Part shown: positions 17,835 through 26,323 of the stretch, in pieces
Layout: each line of letters starts with the position of its first letter
Position numbering within the stretch: the first letter of the stretch is position 1
Assembly (NCBI GenBank): GCA_035399845.1
Contig: DAOPJV010000032.1
Location: forward strand, 6,048 to 70,047
Source: ECT2AJA-110-A sp035399845
GTDB lineage: Bacteria > Planctomycetota > Phycisphaerae > UBA1845 > UTPLA1
DNA length: 64,000 bases
Direction: 5' to 3'
Notes under the pieces: model-generated
The model's database searches: none
Told to the model about the DNA's origin: nothing
The model's input: only the letters and a program-made list of their open reading frames with translations
Translations under genes and position numbers: made by a program

Positions 17835-19490
17835 ATGCATCGCCAGCGAGAGGTCAACGAGTCAAAGACGTCCGCCGTCGTGACGCCCTCATCCCCGGAG
17901 CTGGTTCGCGCCCTCGGCGATTCAGCGCCCGCCCATCCTCGCGCGACGAAGTTCGGCGCCATCGATATCGGTACCAACAGCATTCATCTCGTCATGGCGG
18001 AGATCTCACCTCAGGGCGACTTCAAGGTGCTGGGCCGTGAGAAGGACATGGTTCAGCTCGGAAAAGGCGGGTTCGATGAGCACAGGCTCACAGAGCGCGC
18101 CATCGAGGATGGCCTCCAGGCCCTGCGCCGCTTCAAGAAAATGGCCGAGTCGCAGGGTGTCACGAAACTCCGCGCCGTGGCGACGAGCGCCGTGCGTGAG
18201 GCCCGCAACGGCGGCGAATTCGTTCAGCGTGTTCGCGACGAACTCGACCTGCGCATCAGCGTGATTGCGGCGGAAGAGGAGGCGCGCCTGATCTATGTCG
18301 GCGTGCGACACGCCATCGACATGGGCAATTCCCGCGATCGGCAGACGCTGATCTGCGACATCGGCGGCGGCAGCGTCGAACTGATCGCCGGCAATGCGCA
18401 GGGCATTGCGGAAAAGGCGAGCGTCAAACTCGGCGGTTCGCGGCTTGCGGAGCTGTTCATCCGCGCCGATCCGCCCGCGTCGACGGAAGTCAAGCACATG
18501 CGCCGGCATATCCGCACGAAACTCGATCCGATCATCCAGCGCCTGCGAGCACTGCCGATCCGACAGGGGGTCGCCACCAGCGGGTCCGCCAAGAATATCG
18601 CCATCATGTGCGGCTACGCCCGGGGCGAAGTCAATCCCGAAGAGAATCGCCTGCGCATCTATCGCAGCGAACTCCACGCGCTTCGCGATCAGCTGACGCG
18701 CATGACGCGCGAGGAGCGCCTGCGCGTCCCCGGCATGGACGCCAAGCGCGTCGACGCCTGCATCCCCGCCTCGGCGCTGCTGTTCCGCCTGATGAAACGC
18801 TGCAACCTGGAAATCCTTGAGCATTGCGAGTTCGCGCTGCGCGAAGGCGTCATGATCGACTACATCGCGGGGCATCGCCAGAAGATCGAGGCCCGCGCCA
18901 CCTGGCCCAATCCCCGCTCGCGCAGTGTGATGCACCTCGCCGAGCGATGTGGATTCCGCAAGCGGCACGCCGAACAGGTCGCCGCCCTCGCGCTGAAGCT
19001 ATTTGACCAGTTACAGCCGATCCACGAACTCGACGCCTCCTACAAGGAGCTGCTCTCCTACGCGTGCCTGCTTCACGACATCGGCCACCTGATCAGCCAC
19101 GACAGCCATCACAAGCACAGCTACTACCTGATTCGCAATGGTTCCCTCAAGGGCTTCTCCGATCAGGAAATCGAGGTCATCGCGAACATTGCGAGGTACC
19201 ATCGGAAGGAACGGCCGAAAAAGAGCCACTATTCCTTCAACAATCTGGACGCCGAATATCGCCGGCCCGTGCGAATCCTCGCCGTCGTGCTCCGTCTGGC
19301 CGATGCGCTGGACAGGACGAACTTCAGCGTCGTCAGTGACGTGAAGTGTGATATCGGACAGCGGGCCGTCACCCTCTGGGCGACGACGTCGAGTGACGCG
19401 GAAATCGAACTCTGGTGCGCCAAGCGGCACGCCGCCCTGTTCGAGCGGGAATTCGACCGCCGGTTGACCGTCAGCCAGGCCGGCGAATGA
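17835..19490 (+). CDS. ppx: Exopolyphosphatase / guanosine pentaphosphate phosphatase with HD domain
   Basis: This 551-residue enzyme releases phosphate from polyphosphate ends or converts pppGpp to ppGpp. After a 35-residue head, the ASKHA ATPase-like fold begins with FGAIDIGTNSIHLVM, followed by LRAVATSAVREARNG, the VIAAEEEARLIY segment and the glycine motif LICDIGGGSVEL. The C-terminal part is an HD-type helical domain with LLHDIGHLISHDSHHKHS. Length fits E. coli Ppx (513). A GGAAG ribosome-binding site supports the ATG. The gene lies between the CHAD and polyphosphate kinase genes. Ppx and GppA activities cannot be told apart by eye. Confidence 0.92.
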   Translation: MHRQREVNESKTSAVVTPSSPELVRALGDSAPAHPRATKFGAIDIGTNSIHLVMAEISPQGDFKVLGREKDMVQLGKGGFDEHRLTERAIEDGLQALRRFKKMAESQGVTKLRAVATSAVREARNGGEFVQRVRDELDLRISVIAAEEEARLIYVGVRHAIDMGNSRDRQTLICDIGGGSVELIAGNAQGIAEKASVKLGGSRLAELFIRADPPASTEVKHMRRHIRTKLDPIIQRLRALPIRQGVATSGSAKNIAIMCGYARGEVNPEENRLRIYRSELHALRDQLTRMTREERLRVPGMDAKRVDACIPASALLFRLMKRCNLEILEHCEFALREGVMIDYIAGHRQKIEARATWPNPRSRSVMHLAERCGFRKRHAEQVAALALKLFDQLQPIHELDASYKELLSYACLLHDIGHLISHDSHHKHSYYLIRNGSLKGFSDQEIEVIANIARYHRKERPKKSHYSFNNLDAEYRRPVRILAVVLRLADALDRTNFSVVSDVKCDIGQRAVTLWATTSSDAEIELWCAKRHAALFEREFDRRLTVSQAGE

Positions 19491-19527
19491 CCGGGGCCCG
19501 TCGCCCGATCGCCCGGCGCCGCGTTTT

Positions 19528-19556
19528 TTGCGGCGTTCGCGGGCGGCGTCTACAAT
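19528..19556 (+). promoter_or_regulatory. Possible internal promoter before polyphosphate kinase
   Basis: TTGCGG and TACAAT are spaced by exactly 17 bases, ending 21 bases before the kinase start. The -35 box overlaps a CGCCGC/GCGGCG hairpin (19517-19535) behind the exopolyphosphatase stop. This could allow the kinase to be expressed apart from the upstream genes. Confidence 0.45.
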
Positions 19557-19577
19557 CCGTTCGTTGATTCGTCATTC

Positions 19578-21797
19578 GTGAAGTCGCCTCTGCGCGCCGC
19601 CGGGATGCCAAACGTGCACGACCACAATCCGACAAAAATCGAGCCCGCCGCGACGGAGAACAGCGATCTCGACGAGGAACTTTCGCTCTCGCAGACGCAG
19701 ACGTACTTCAATCGCGAACTCAGCTGGCTGAAATTCAACGCCCGCGTTCTGCACGAAGCCGTCGACGATCGCACACCGCTGCTCGAACGACTCCGATTTC
19801 TCGGCATCTTCACGTCCAACCTCGACGAGTTCTTCATGAAGCGCGTCGGTGGTCTGAAACGGCAGGTCCAGGCGCAGGTCGGCGCCCTCTCTGTGGACGG
19901 ACTCACGCCGGCGCAACAACTCGTCGAGATTCGCGGCGCCTGCGTGCCCATGCTGGAACTCCAGGCGAAGACCTTCACGGAAGTGATCAAGCCGGCGCTC
20001 GCGTCGAACAACATTCACCTGCTCGGCTGGGGCGATCTGACCTCTGACGAACAGGATTTTGCTCAGAACTACTACCGGCAGAATGTCTTTCCCGTGCTGA
20101 CGCCGATGGCCGTCGACCCGGGGCATCCTTTCCCGTTCCTGTCGAACCTGTCGCTGTCGCTCGCCGTCAAGCTCTACCACCCGCGGCTGGACGACCAGCT
20201 TTTCGCGCGCGTCAAAGTGCCCGACATGCTGCCCCACTGGATTCGACTGCCCGCCGGGGAATCGGGCGGTTTCCGGTTCGTCAGCATCATGGACGTCATT
20301 GGTCACAACCTGGCGACGCTCTTTCCCGGCATGGATCTGATGAGCGTCACACCGTTCCGCGTCACGCGCAACGCCGACGTCGAACGCGACGAGGAGGACG
20401 CCGAGGACCTGCTCGAACTCATCGCCCAGGAGCTTCGGGATCGACGCTTCGAGAAGATCGTGCGGCTGGAACACAATCCCAACGCCGATCCGTGGACGAT
20501 CCAGTTCCTCATGCGTGAACTCGAACTGCACGCCGAGGATGTCTATGAACTGCCGGCCCAGCTCGACTATACCGTGATGTCGCCGATCTGGGACCTCGAG
20601 CTGCCCGGGCTGAAGTACACGCCCTGGACACCGATCACGCCGCCGCGACTCTCGGATGATCAGGCGGATATCTTCAGCGTGATCCGCACGTCCGATCTGC
20701 TCGTGCATCATCCCTTTGAGAATTTCACCGACAGTGTCGAGCGCTTTATTCGCGCCGCCGCCAAGGATCCGAAGGTCCTGGCCATCAAGCTGACGCTCTA
20801 TCGCATCGGCGACAGCCGATCGCTCATGGACAGCCTGATCCACGCCGCCGAGCAGGGCAAGCAGGTCGTCTGCCTCGTCGAACTCAAGGCCCGCTTCGAC
20901 GAGCAGCGCAACATCTTCTGGGCGCAGCAGCTCGAACGGGCGGGTGTCCATGTCGTCTATGGCATCGTCGGCCTGAAGACCCACACCAAGCTCTCGCTCG
21001 TCGTTCGACAGGACTCCGACGAGATTCGCTGCTACGTCCACGTCGGCACCGGGAATTACAACGTGCAGACGGCCCGGCTCTACACGGACCTCGGCCTGCT
21101 GACGTGCCGCAAGGAGATCACGAACGAAGTCGTCGAGCTGTTCCACTATCTGACGGGCCGATCCCTCAAGGGGGATTACAGCACGCTGATGGTCGCGCCC
21201 ATCAACATGCGCGAGCGCTTCGTCGAACTGATCGACGCCGAAATCGAACATCAGAAGGCCGGTCGGCCCGCAGGCATCATTGCCAAGATGAACAGCCTGG
21301 AGGATCGCAAGATCATTCGCCGGCTCTATGCCGCGTCGCGCGCCGGCGTGCCGATCAAACTCATCGTTCGCGGCTTCTGCTGCCTGCATCCGGGGCTTGA
21401 GGGTGTCAGCGATAATATCGAAGTGACGTCCGTCATCGGTCGCTACCTCGAGCACTCCCGCATCTTCTTCTTCCGCGATGGTTCGGAAGAGCCTGCGGGC
21501 GGCAGGTACTTCATTGGCTCGGCCGACTGGATGTATCGCAACCTGAATCGGCGCGTTGAACTCGTCGTGCCGGTCGACGATCCGACGGGTCGCGCCCGAC
21601 TGTCACAGGTCCTCGATGTGCTGCTGAACGACAGGCGCCAGGCCTGGGACATGAGACCCGACGGCGCCTACCAGCAGCGCCAGCCGACGACGCCGGACGA
21701 GTCCCTCGGGGCTCACGAAGTCCTGATGCAGATGGCGCGCAACGCCGCCGCCGTCGATGTCCAGCGCGCCCAGATCGGCGACGCCCCCCAGTCGTAA
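19578..21797 (+). CDS. ppk1: Polyphosphate kinase 1
   Basis: This 739-residue enzyme makes inorganic polyphosphate from ATP in a reversible reaction. The N domain begins YFNRELSWLKFNARVLHEA, followed by LGIFTSNLDEFFMKRVGGL, both hallmark PPK1 stretches. The catalytic phospholipase-D-like half contains VGLKTHTKLSLVVR and YVHVGTGNYN; the His in the latter (near residue 487) is the expected phosphorylated residue. The EHSRIFFF and SADWMYRNLNRRVE stretches near the C terminus also fit. Length is slightly above the E. coli enzyme (688). The frame opens at a GTG; an ATG nine codons later (19605) is an equally possible start, and neither has a clear ribosome-binding site. Confidence 0.96.
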   Translation: MKSPLRAAGMPNVHDHNPTKIEPAATENSDLDEELSLSQTQTYFNRELSWLKFNARVLHEAVDDRTPLLERLRFLGIFTSNLDEFFMKRVGGLKRQVQAQVGALSVDGLTPAQQLVEIRGACVPMLELQAKTFTEVIKPALASNNIHLLGWGDLTSDEQDFAQNYYRQNVFPVLTPMAVDPGHPFPFLSNLSLSLAVKLYHPRLDDQLFARVKVPDMLPHWIRLPAGESGGFRFVSIMDVIGHNLATLFPGMDLMSVTPFRVTRNADVERDEEDAEDLLELIAQELRDRRFEKIVRLEHNPNADPWTIQFLMRELELHAEDVYELPAQLDYTVMSPIWDLELPGLKYTPWTPITPPRLSDDQADIFSVIRTSDLLVHHPFENFTDSVERFIRAAAKDPKVLAIKLTLYRIGDSRSLMDSLIHAAEQGKQVVCLVELKARFDEQRNIFWAQQLERAGVHVVYGIVGLKTHTKLSLVVRQDSDEIRCYVHVGTGNYNVQTARLYTDLGLLTCRKEITNEVVELFHYLTGRSLKGDYSTLMVAPINMRERFVELIDAEIEHQKAGRPAGIIAKMNSLEDRKIIRRLYAASRAGVPIKLIVRGFCCLHPGLEGVSDNIEVTSVIGRYLEHSRIFFFRDGSEEPAGGRYFIGSADWMYRNLNRRVELVVPVDDPTGRARLSQVLDVLLNDRRQAWDMRPDGAYQQRQPTTPDESLGAHEVLMQMARNAAAVDVQRAQIGDAPQS

Positions 21798-21911
21798 TCC
21801 TGCGGGACTATTCCAAGCCAGTTGGCGTGCCATCACCCGACTTCGGCGCAAACGCCATGTCAGCTCGTGTTGCGATACAATTTCCGCAGGCGCCAATGCG
21901 GGAGAGTTCCG

Positions 21912-22760
21912 ATGCCGAAATACCTGGTCGCATTCGGTTACGAATCACCATCAGAATATGTCAGGAATCGGCGAGACAATAACGGCTTCCGCGGCTGCGA
22001 GCTCGTGTATGTCGATGCCGCCACGGAAGAAGAGGCGCTCAACTGGGGCGCTCGCATCGCCGAGCGCTTCATCCAGGAACTCTTCCTTGACCCGCAAAGG
22101 AGCTGGATTCGCGAAGACGGCCATTGCTGGATCGAACAGAATCGAACCCAGTACGATTCGAACCTCGTGATCCCCATCGTCAGCGCGGGCGCCTATCCGG
22201 ACATGAATCGCTGGATCCGGGACGCCGGCGGCGCCGAGACGATCGAGTCCGTCGAGAAGGCGTGCGCCGCGGCGCCATCGGCCCGGGCGACGGAGGAAAG
22301 ATCATTCCGGCGCAAGCGGAATACGGTCGCGGCGCTCGGGATCCTGTTCGTCGTTGTGTCGTATGTCATTCCCACTGTCGTGAAGTATCGGAGCGATTGC
22401 GCGAACGAGGCGATCTGGAATGAACGCGTCGCCGCCATCGGGCCTGGCGCAACGCCGCAGGAAGCGCTGCAGTGGTTACTGGACAACGGCTTCAAGACGT
22501 ATGGCGTTCCGAATGCGAATCCTGACTGGTGGATGGGGCATTACCATACGGCCAGCGGTTCTTTTCGCACCGTGTACGGGGAAAAGAAAAACGATATCAA
22601 GCCATCCACGGATGCGTGGCGCTATGTCAGCGTGGACTTTATTTTCAATAACGACTTCACGTATCGTGGCGTTGAGGTGCGGCCCATGCGTCTTTCCATG
22701 ATGCCCGCAGCGCTTTCGCCCCCCGCGACGACATCCGCCCCCGCCTCGTCGTCGGAGTAA
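21912..22760 (+). CDS. Single-pass membrane protein of unknown function
   Basis: This 282-residue protein has a soluble N-terminal half of about 125 residues (start MPKYLVAFGYESPSEYVRN, with Trp, Tyr and Cys positions), one transmembrane helix near residues 141-161 (VAALGILFVVVSYVIPTVV) and a C-terminal extracytoplasmic half with an aromatic, Gly-rich stretch (NPDWWMGHYHTASGSFRTVY), ending in a low-complexity Ala/Ser/Pro tail. I do not recognise a family. The start ATG has GGGAGAG upstream; a TACAAT box lies 31 bases before it. It may be a separate unit after the polyphosphate cluster. Confidence 0.7.
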   Translation: MPKYLVAFGYESPSEYVRNRRDNNGFRGCELVYVDAATEEEALNWGARIAERFIQELFLDPQRSWIREDGHCWIEQNRTQYDSNLVIPIVSAGAYPDMNRWIRDAGGAETIESVEKACAAAPSARATEERSFRRKRNTVAALGILFVVVSYVIPTVVKYRSDCANEAIWNERVAAIGPGATPQEALQWLLDNGFKTYGVPNANPDWWMGHYHTASGSFRTVYGEKKNDIKPSTDAWRYVSVDFIFNNDFTYRGVEVRPMRLSMMPAALSPPATTSAPASSSE

Positions 22761-22784
22761 CGAGATCCAACGACGCGAAACGCA

Positions 22785-22801
22785 AGGCCCATCCCGGGCC
22801 T
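22785..22801. terminator. Small hairpin between convergent genes
   Basis: AGGCCC-ATCCC-GGGCCT is a six-base stem with a five-base loop in the short gap between the plus-strand membrane protein and the minus-strand VTT gene. It lacks a T run, so it is only a weak bidirectional terminator candidate. Confidence 0.3.
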
Positions 22802-22820
22802 CGCCATCCGCCATCGGCGC

Positions 22821-23513
22821 TTATGGCTGTGCGTCGTCCGCCGGCGGTGTCGCGCGCAACATTCGTCGCGCGATCGGCCAGATGGCGATCGGTATGATCG
22901 CGCCGATCGCCATCGCAATCCCCGGGTTCGCCGCGCCGGCGTGTCCGACCCAGGCGTAGGCGAATCCCGTCACAACGCTGCCGATCGCCAGCGCGACGAA
23001 GAACACGCGTCGGCGCATCTCCGCCAGTCCCGCGAGACACGCTGTCACTTCCGGCAGGATCGGCAATGGTCGCGAGAAGACGATCGCGTATCCGCCGGCG
23101 CGTTCGAAGAATCGTTCCGCCCGCGCGAGATCACGTTTCCCCACGATGAAGACCGCCGCCCGGCGGCCCATCATTCGCGTCGCGGTATAGGCGATCGCGC
23201 CCGCCAGGAATGACGCCGCGCCGGAAACCACGCCGCCGACAACGGGACCGTAGATGATGCCCAGCGCCGCCATGACCGCCGTCGCCGGAATCGGAAGCAG
23301 CAGGTCCGCGACGATGAGGCCGATCCCGACGATCCACGCCCACTGGCCGTAACCGCGCAGCCGCGCGACGGCTTCATCGCCGGAGAGGGCGACGTCGAAG
23401 GTGTCGCCGAAGATCAGCAGCGGGGCCGTGAAGAGCAGCGTGAGGACGAGAATGACGACGAAAAGACGCACGAATCGGACTCCAACGCGACTTCCGGGCG
23501 ACGCGCTGACCAT
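22821..23513 (-). CDS. VTT-domain (DedA/TVP38-like) membrane protein
   Basis: This 230-residue integral membrane protein belongs to the VTT (DedA/TVP38/SNARE-associated) superfamily. It has an N-terminal helix, then the VTT core with GLIVADLLLPIPATAVMAALGIIYG and the Gly-rich re-entrant pattern GGVVSGAASFLAGAIAY, and the conserved FSRPLPILPEVTACLAGL stretch, followed by two more helices. Such proteins are lipid carrier or scramblase-like transporters; some DedA members flip undecaprenyl phosphate. The chosen start is the second ATG (MVSASPGSR); an ATG 18 codons upstream adds a basic, non-membrane head. Confidence 0.85.
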   Translation of the reverse strand: MVSASPGSRVGVRFVRLFVVILVLTLLFTAPLLIFGDTFDVALSGDEAVARLRGYGQWAWIVGIGLIVADLLLPIPATAVMAALGIIYGPVVGGVVSGAASFLAGAIAYTATRMMGRRAAVFIVGKRDLARAERFFERAGGYAIVFSRPLPILPEVTACLAGLAEMRRRVFFVALAIGSVVTGFAYAWVGHAGAANPGIAMAIGAIIPIAIWPIARRMLRATPPADDAQP

Positions 23514-23756
23514 GGGGCAATCGCCATCATACGTCGTGGCGCGGCGCTGGCGAGTGGCCCGGATCATCGCGTTTGGCGTTGCGTCATTTTCGCCGATAAT
23601 GTGGACGTGTGCCCAGCATTGACGGGCGTTTCTGCGTTACTGCTGCGTTACAGCCTGTGGCCTGTTTTTCGGATAGACTACTTTGCGGCGTGACGCGCCG
23701 GGACCCGTCGCGCGTGGGTCGCGCAAACGCCAACGAACTGATCGCGTTGAATCGTC

Positions 23757-24386
23757 ATGAAAAAGCAACTCAGTCTCGTCATCGTGATTCTTCTCGCCAG
23801 TTGCGGCGCCGGCGCCGTCGCGCGTTCGGCGTGGTACAACGCGAAGCCGGGCTATCCACCCATGCCGTGGGTCAAGCCCGTTGCGAAGGAACCGCCGCAG
23901 GTCAACAAGACCGATCCTGCGACAAACGACCCTAAGTCAGACAATGTCGGAGGCAATGACAGTTTGACGGGCCAGCCCGCCGTCGTCAGGTCCGACGAAA
24001 CACCGAAGGACATCTGCGCGTGCAACAAGCGCGTCGAGGGTTTCTGTGTCGCCGAGATCGATTGTGTGCTCAGGCATCTTGCCGATCGCGATGCGACGAT
24101 TGTCGATGCCCGTGAGCAGCATGACTACGACGAAGCCCGACTCGCCGGCGCCATTCATGTGCCGTCCAGCGCCGTCTATGACAACATGGACAATCTCATG
24201 GCCGTCGTGCCCGTGCAGGACAGCCTGATCATCGTGTACTGTGGCGGCGGCAGCTGCGAGGCGAGCAAGAACGTCGGCATCGTGCTTCGCGACTTCGGCT
24301 TCACGAACGTGCTGCTCTATGAGAACGGTTGGGAAGAGATCGAAGCCTCCGGCCGCTTCGGCGACTTTATCGAGATGGGAGGCTGA
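23757..24386 (+). CDS. Exported rhodanese-like domain protein
   Basis: This 209-residue protein begins with a signal peptide or lipoprotein signal (MKKQLSLVIVILLASCGAGA, lipobox-like LLASC) and, after a Pro-rich linker, has one rhodanese domain. The domain starts DATIVDAREQHDYDEARLAGAIHVP and has the active-site loop YCGGGSCEAS with the catalytic Cys. The stretch before the domain, DICACNKRVEGFCVAEIDC, adds four Cys residues. Rhodanese domains carry sulfur as persulfide. It is followed 6 bases after its stop by a MauE-like gene, so the two form a pair with a possible redox role outside the cytoplasm. Confidence 0.88.
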   Translation: MKKQLSLVIVILLASCGAGAVARSAWYNAKPGYPPMPWVKPVAKEPPQVNKTDPATNDPKSDNVGGNDSLTGQPAVVRSDETPKDICACNKRVEGFCVAEIDCVLRHLADRDATIVDAREQHDYDEARLAGAIHVPSSAVYDNMDNLMAVVPVQDSLIIVYCGGGSCEASKNVGIVLRDFGFTNVLLYENGWEEIEASGRFGDFIEMGG

Positions 24387-24392
24387 TGCGAG

Positions 24393-24902
24393 ATGGACGC
24401 CACGTCAAACAACCGAACGCTGTTTCAGACGATCTCCCACATCTGCGCCCTCGCGGTGGGGGGCTACTTCCTTTACGCCGCCTGGGGCAAGATCGGTCCC
24501 GATGAGGCGCGGCAGTTCGCCATCGAGATCGGGAACTACAAGATTCTCCCCGTCGCCTACACGAACATTCCGGCGGTCATCATGCCGTTCATCGAGGTCT
24601 TCGGCGCCCTGGCGCTGATTTACCCGCCGACGCGCAAGGCCGGATCGATCATCATCGGCGGCCTGCTGCTGTTCTTTATCTGCGCCGTCGCGTACTCCGC
24701 CCTCTATCTGGGGCTCAAGATCAGCTGCGGCTGCACGGGCGCCGACAGCGGCGCCGCCGGCTGGTCAACCATCGGTCGCAACGTGGTACTCTTCGGATGC
24801 ATGGTTGTCAGCAACGCCCTCTATCGACCGGCCTCCGCCCGCGCCCTCGGCGCCGGTTTCGAAGTCGATCCCGTCCTCCCCGCCGAACCCGCCGCGGATT
24901 AA
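24393..24902 (+). CDS. MauE/DoxX-like membrane protein
   Basis: This 169-residue protein has four hydrophobic segments (about 16-32, 58-76, 87-110 and 128-147) and the opening VGGYFLYAAWGKIGPDEARQF seen in MauE/DoxX-like proteins. A Cys pair lies in LKISCGCTGADSG, after the third helix. MauE-like proteins act with redox partners in the membrane, for example in maturation of methylamine dehydrogenase or in quinone-linked electron transfer; the precise role here is unknown. It directly follows the exported rhodanese gene, with a GGGAGG ribosome-binding site overlapping that gene's end. Confidence 0.82.
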   Translation: MDATSNNRTLFQTISHICALAVGGYFLYAAWGKIGPDEARQFAIEIGNYKILPVAYTNIPAVIMPFIEVFGALALIYPPTRKAGSIIIGGLLLFFICAVAYSALYLGLKISCGCTGADSGAAGWSTIGRNVVLFGCMVVSNALYRPASARALGAGFEVDPVLPAEPAAD

Positions 24903-25204
24903 CCCGCCGCGAAGCACGCGCCCGCAAAGACGCAATCCGGGGTGGCATGCTTGCCCCAAAAGGCAAGCATGGGAAGTCGAGAACGCGGCATCGACAGCAT
25001 GACGCTTATTGAGGTGGTGGCCGGCGAGTCATGTATTCAGAGCCGCCGTGCCCTCACGGCGAAGAGATGCGTGCGACGCGGCAATAGGCGCCACGCTGAG
25101 GACAGCGAGGCTCTGATTGTCGCCTTGCCAGACAGTCCAGGCCTGCCCTTATCAAATGCGAACCAGCCTCGACATGTCCCACTCGGGACGAGGTCCCCGA
25201 TCAT
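24903..25204. other. Noncoding gap with repeat
   Basis: About 300 bases between the MauE-like gene and the minus-strand M14 peptidase stop. Apart from the dispersed repeat, I see no gene, tRNA or clear terminator. Reading frames here lack gene-like codon use. Confidence 0.5.
24941..24980. repeat. Dispersed palindromic repeat, copy 1
   Basis: GGTGGCATGCTTGCC, a short A-rich centre, GGCAAGCATG and then GGAAGTCGA form a stem-loop. Related copies lie at 27650, 36388 and 63749, each in noncoding DNA after a gene. The core ATGCTTGCC/GGCAAGCAT is a perfect inverted repeat. Confidence 0.8.
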
Positions 25205-26122
25205 TCACTGCCCGGCGTAGACCGTCAGCGTCTCCGGGTAGGCGATCGCCGCCAGGAGCATGTCGCCGTAATTGGACCACAGCTTCGCCCCGTCCCAGCC
25301 CTTTGCTTCCTTCGGCAACTCGAGCGTGATGATCGGAATCCCCAGCGTTACGCCGGCGTAGCTGCCAAGCGATCCGGGGCGGCTGCCGATCCGGCGCACG
25401 GGGATATCCGTGTGCATCGACATCGCCTCGGCCAGCGCCTTCGCGGGGCCATCATGATCGATGCACTCGCTGCCGTATCGAAGCGGCTGATGAATGCTCA
25501 CGATGCGCGCCGGTTGGTACCTCTCGAGCACCTGATGGATCGCGACGCTTTCAGGTTCTGACAGCGCCGTATCGCCGTGACGATCGCTCGCCTTGAAGTT
25601 GTCCGCCGGATAATTGCGATTCAGGTCGACGCCATTGCCGTTGCCGCGCGTCTGAGCCGCCATGCCGTCGGGGTTCGCGTTCGGCATCAGGACGACGCGC
25701 CGCCCCGTGTACAGCGCGGGATTTCGCGACAGGTAGTCCGCCAGTCGCTCGACCAGCGGTGTGCCGGCGTCTTCGTTGCCGTGGATCGTGGCCAGGATGA
25801 ACACGCAGTCGTTTCCCGAGCCGAACACCCGCGCCTCAATCGGGCGTCCCTGCAGCGAGGTCCCCACAACTTCCCGCTGCGACGCGCCCGAGGCGAACGT
25901 TAGGGGCCGATCGATGGCCCGCATCTGTCCGGTCGAAGGTCGCGGCTGAGTTCCCTGCATTCGCGCGCGCGTTCGCGACCTTGTCTGGCCACGCGTGTCT
26001 GACGGTGTCGGCTTCGGATCGACGCATGCGACCGACAGCAGGCCGAGGGATAAGATGGAGGCGACGACAAATCGTCGGGGCCGTCGGGTCGTCAGTTGCG
26101 TCAGCGTGTCATTCAGGTGCAT
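25205..26122 (-). CDS. M14-type zinc carboxypeptidase-like lipoprotein (MpaA-like)
   Basis: This 305-residue protein has an N-terminal lipoprotein signal (basic head, then LGLLSVAC lipobox near residue 33) and a murein-amidase-like M14 carboxypeptidase domain. The zinc site is seen as HGNEDAGT (HxxE) and the later His in SIHQPLRYGSE; the LPKEA stretch near the end holds the likely catalytic Glu (LELPKE). MpaA-type enzymes cut D-gamma-glutamyl-diaminopimelate links in murein peptides. The open frame runs much further upstream, but that part lies antisense to the M24 gene; the ATG chosen starts the signal peptide. Divergent from the M24 gene by about 200 bases. Confidence 0.85.
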   Translation of the reverse strand: MHLNDTLTQLTTRRPRRFVVASILSLGLLSVACVDPKPTPSDTRGQTRSRTRARMQGTQPRPSTGQMRAIDRPLTFASGASQREVVGTSLQGRPIEARVFGSGNDCVFILATIHGNEDAGTPLVERLADYLSRNPALYTGRRVVLMPNANPDGMAAQTRGNGNGVDLNRNYPADNFKASDRHGDTALSEPESVAIHQVLERYQPARIVSIHQPLRYGSECIDHDGPAKALAEAMSMHTDIPVRRIGSRPGSLGSYAGVTLGIPIITLELPKEAKGWDGAKLWSNYGDMLLAAIAYPETLTVYAGQ

Positions 26123-26275
26123 GGGAAAGCGTCCGTGCTTATTGTTCGCGCCGCCCGCCGGGCTTGCGCGGTCACTCGATTCCATTGGAGGGGGATTCCC
26201 GGCGGCGAGGCCATTCCCCCAGTACAGATATCGGCAAATTCTGCCGCCCTGCGCCAGCCGGTCCCGCCCGATCGG

Positions 26276-26282
26276 ATACAAT
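26276..26282 (+). promoter_or_regulatory. Possible -10 box of the M24 peptidase
   Basis: A TACAAT hexamer (26277-26282) lies about 40 bases before the M24 start in the divergent spacer. No good -35 is visible. Confidence 0.3.
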
Positions 26283-26323
26283 CGCGGCGCGAAATGAATC
26301 CTAACCGATCCGGAGCAGCCATC

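Noticed and set aside
24941..24980. CRISPR array
   Set aside because: The repeat copies are kilobases apart, without spacers or cas genes.
24903..25204. tRNA or other RNA gene in the gap after the MauE-like gene
   Set aside because: No cloverleaf or CCA pattern could be made by eye.
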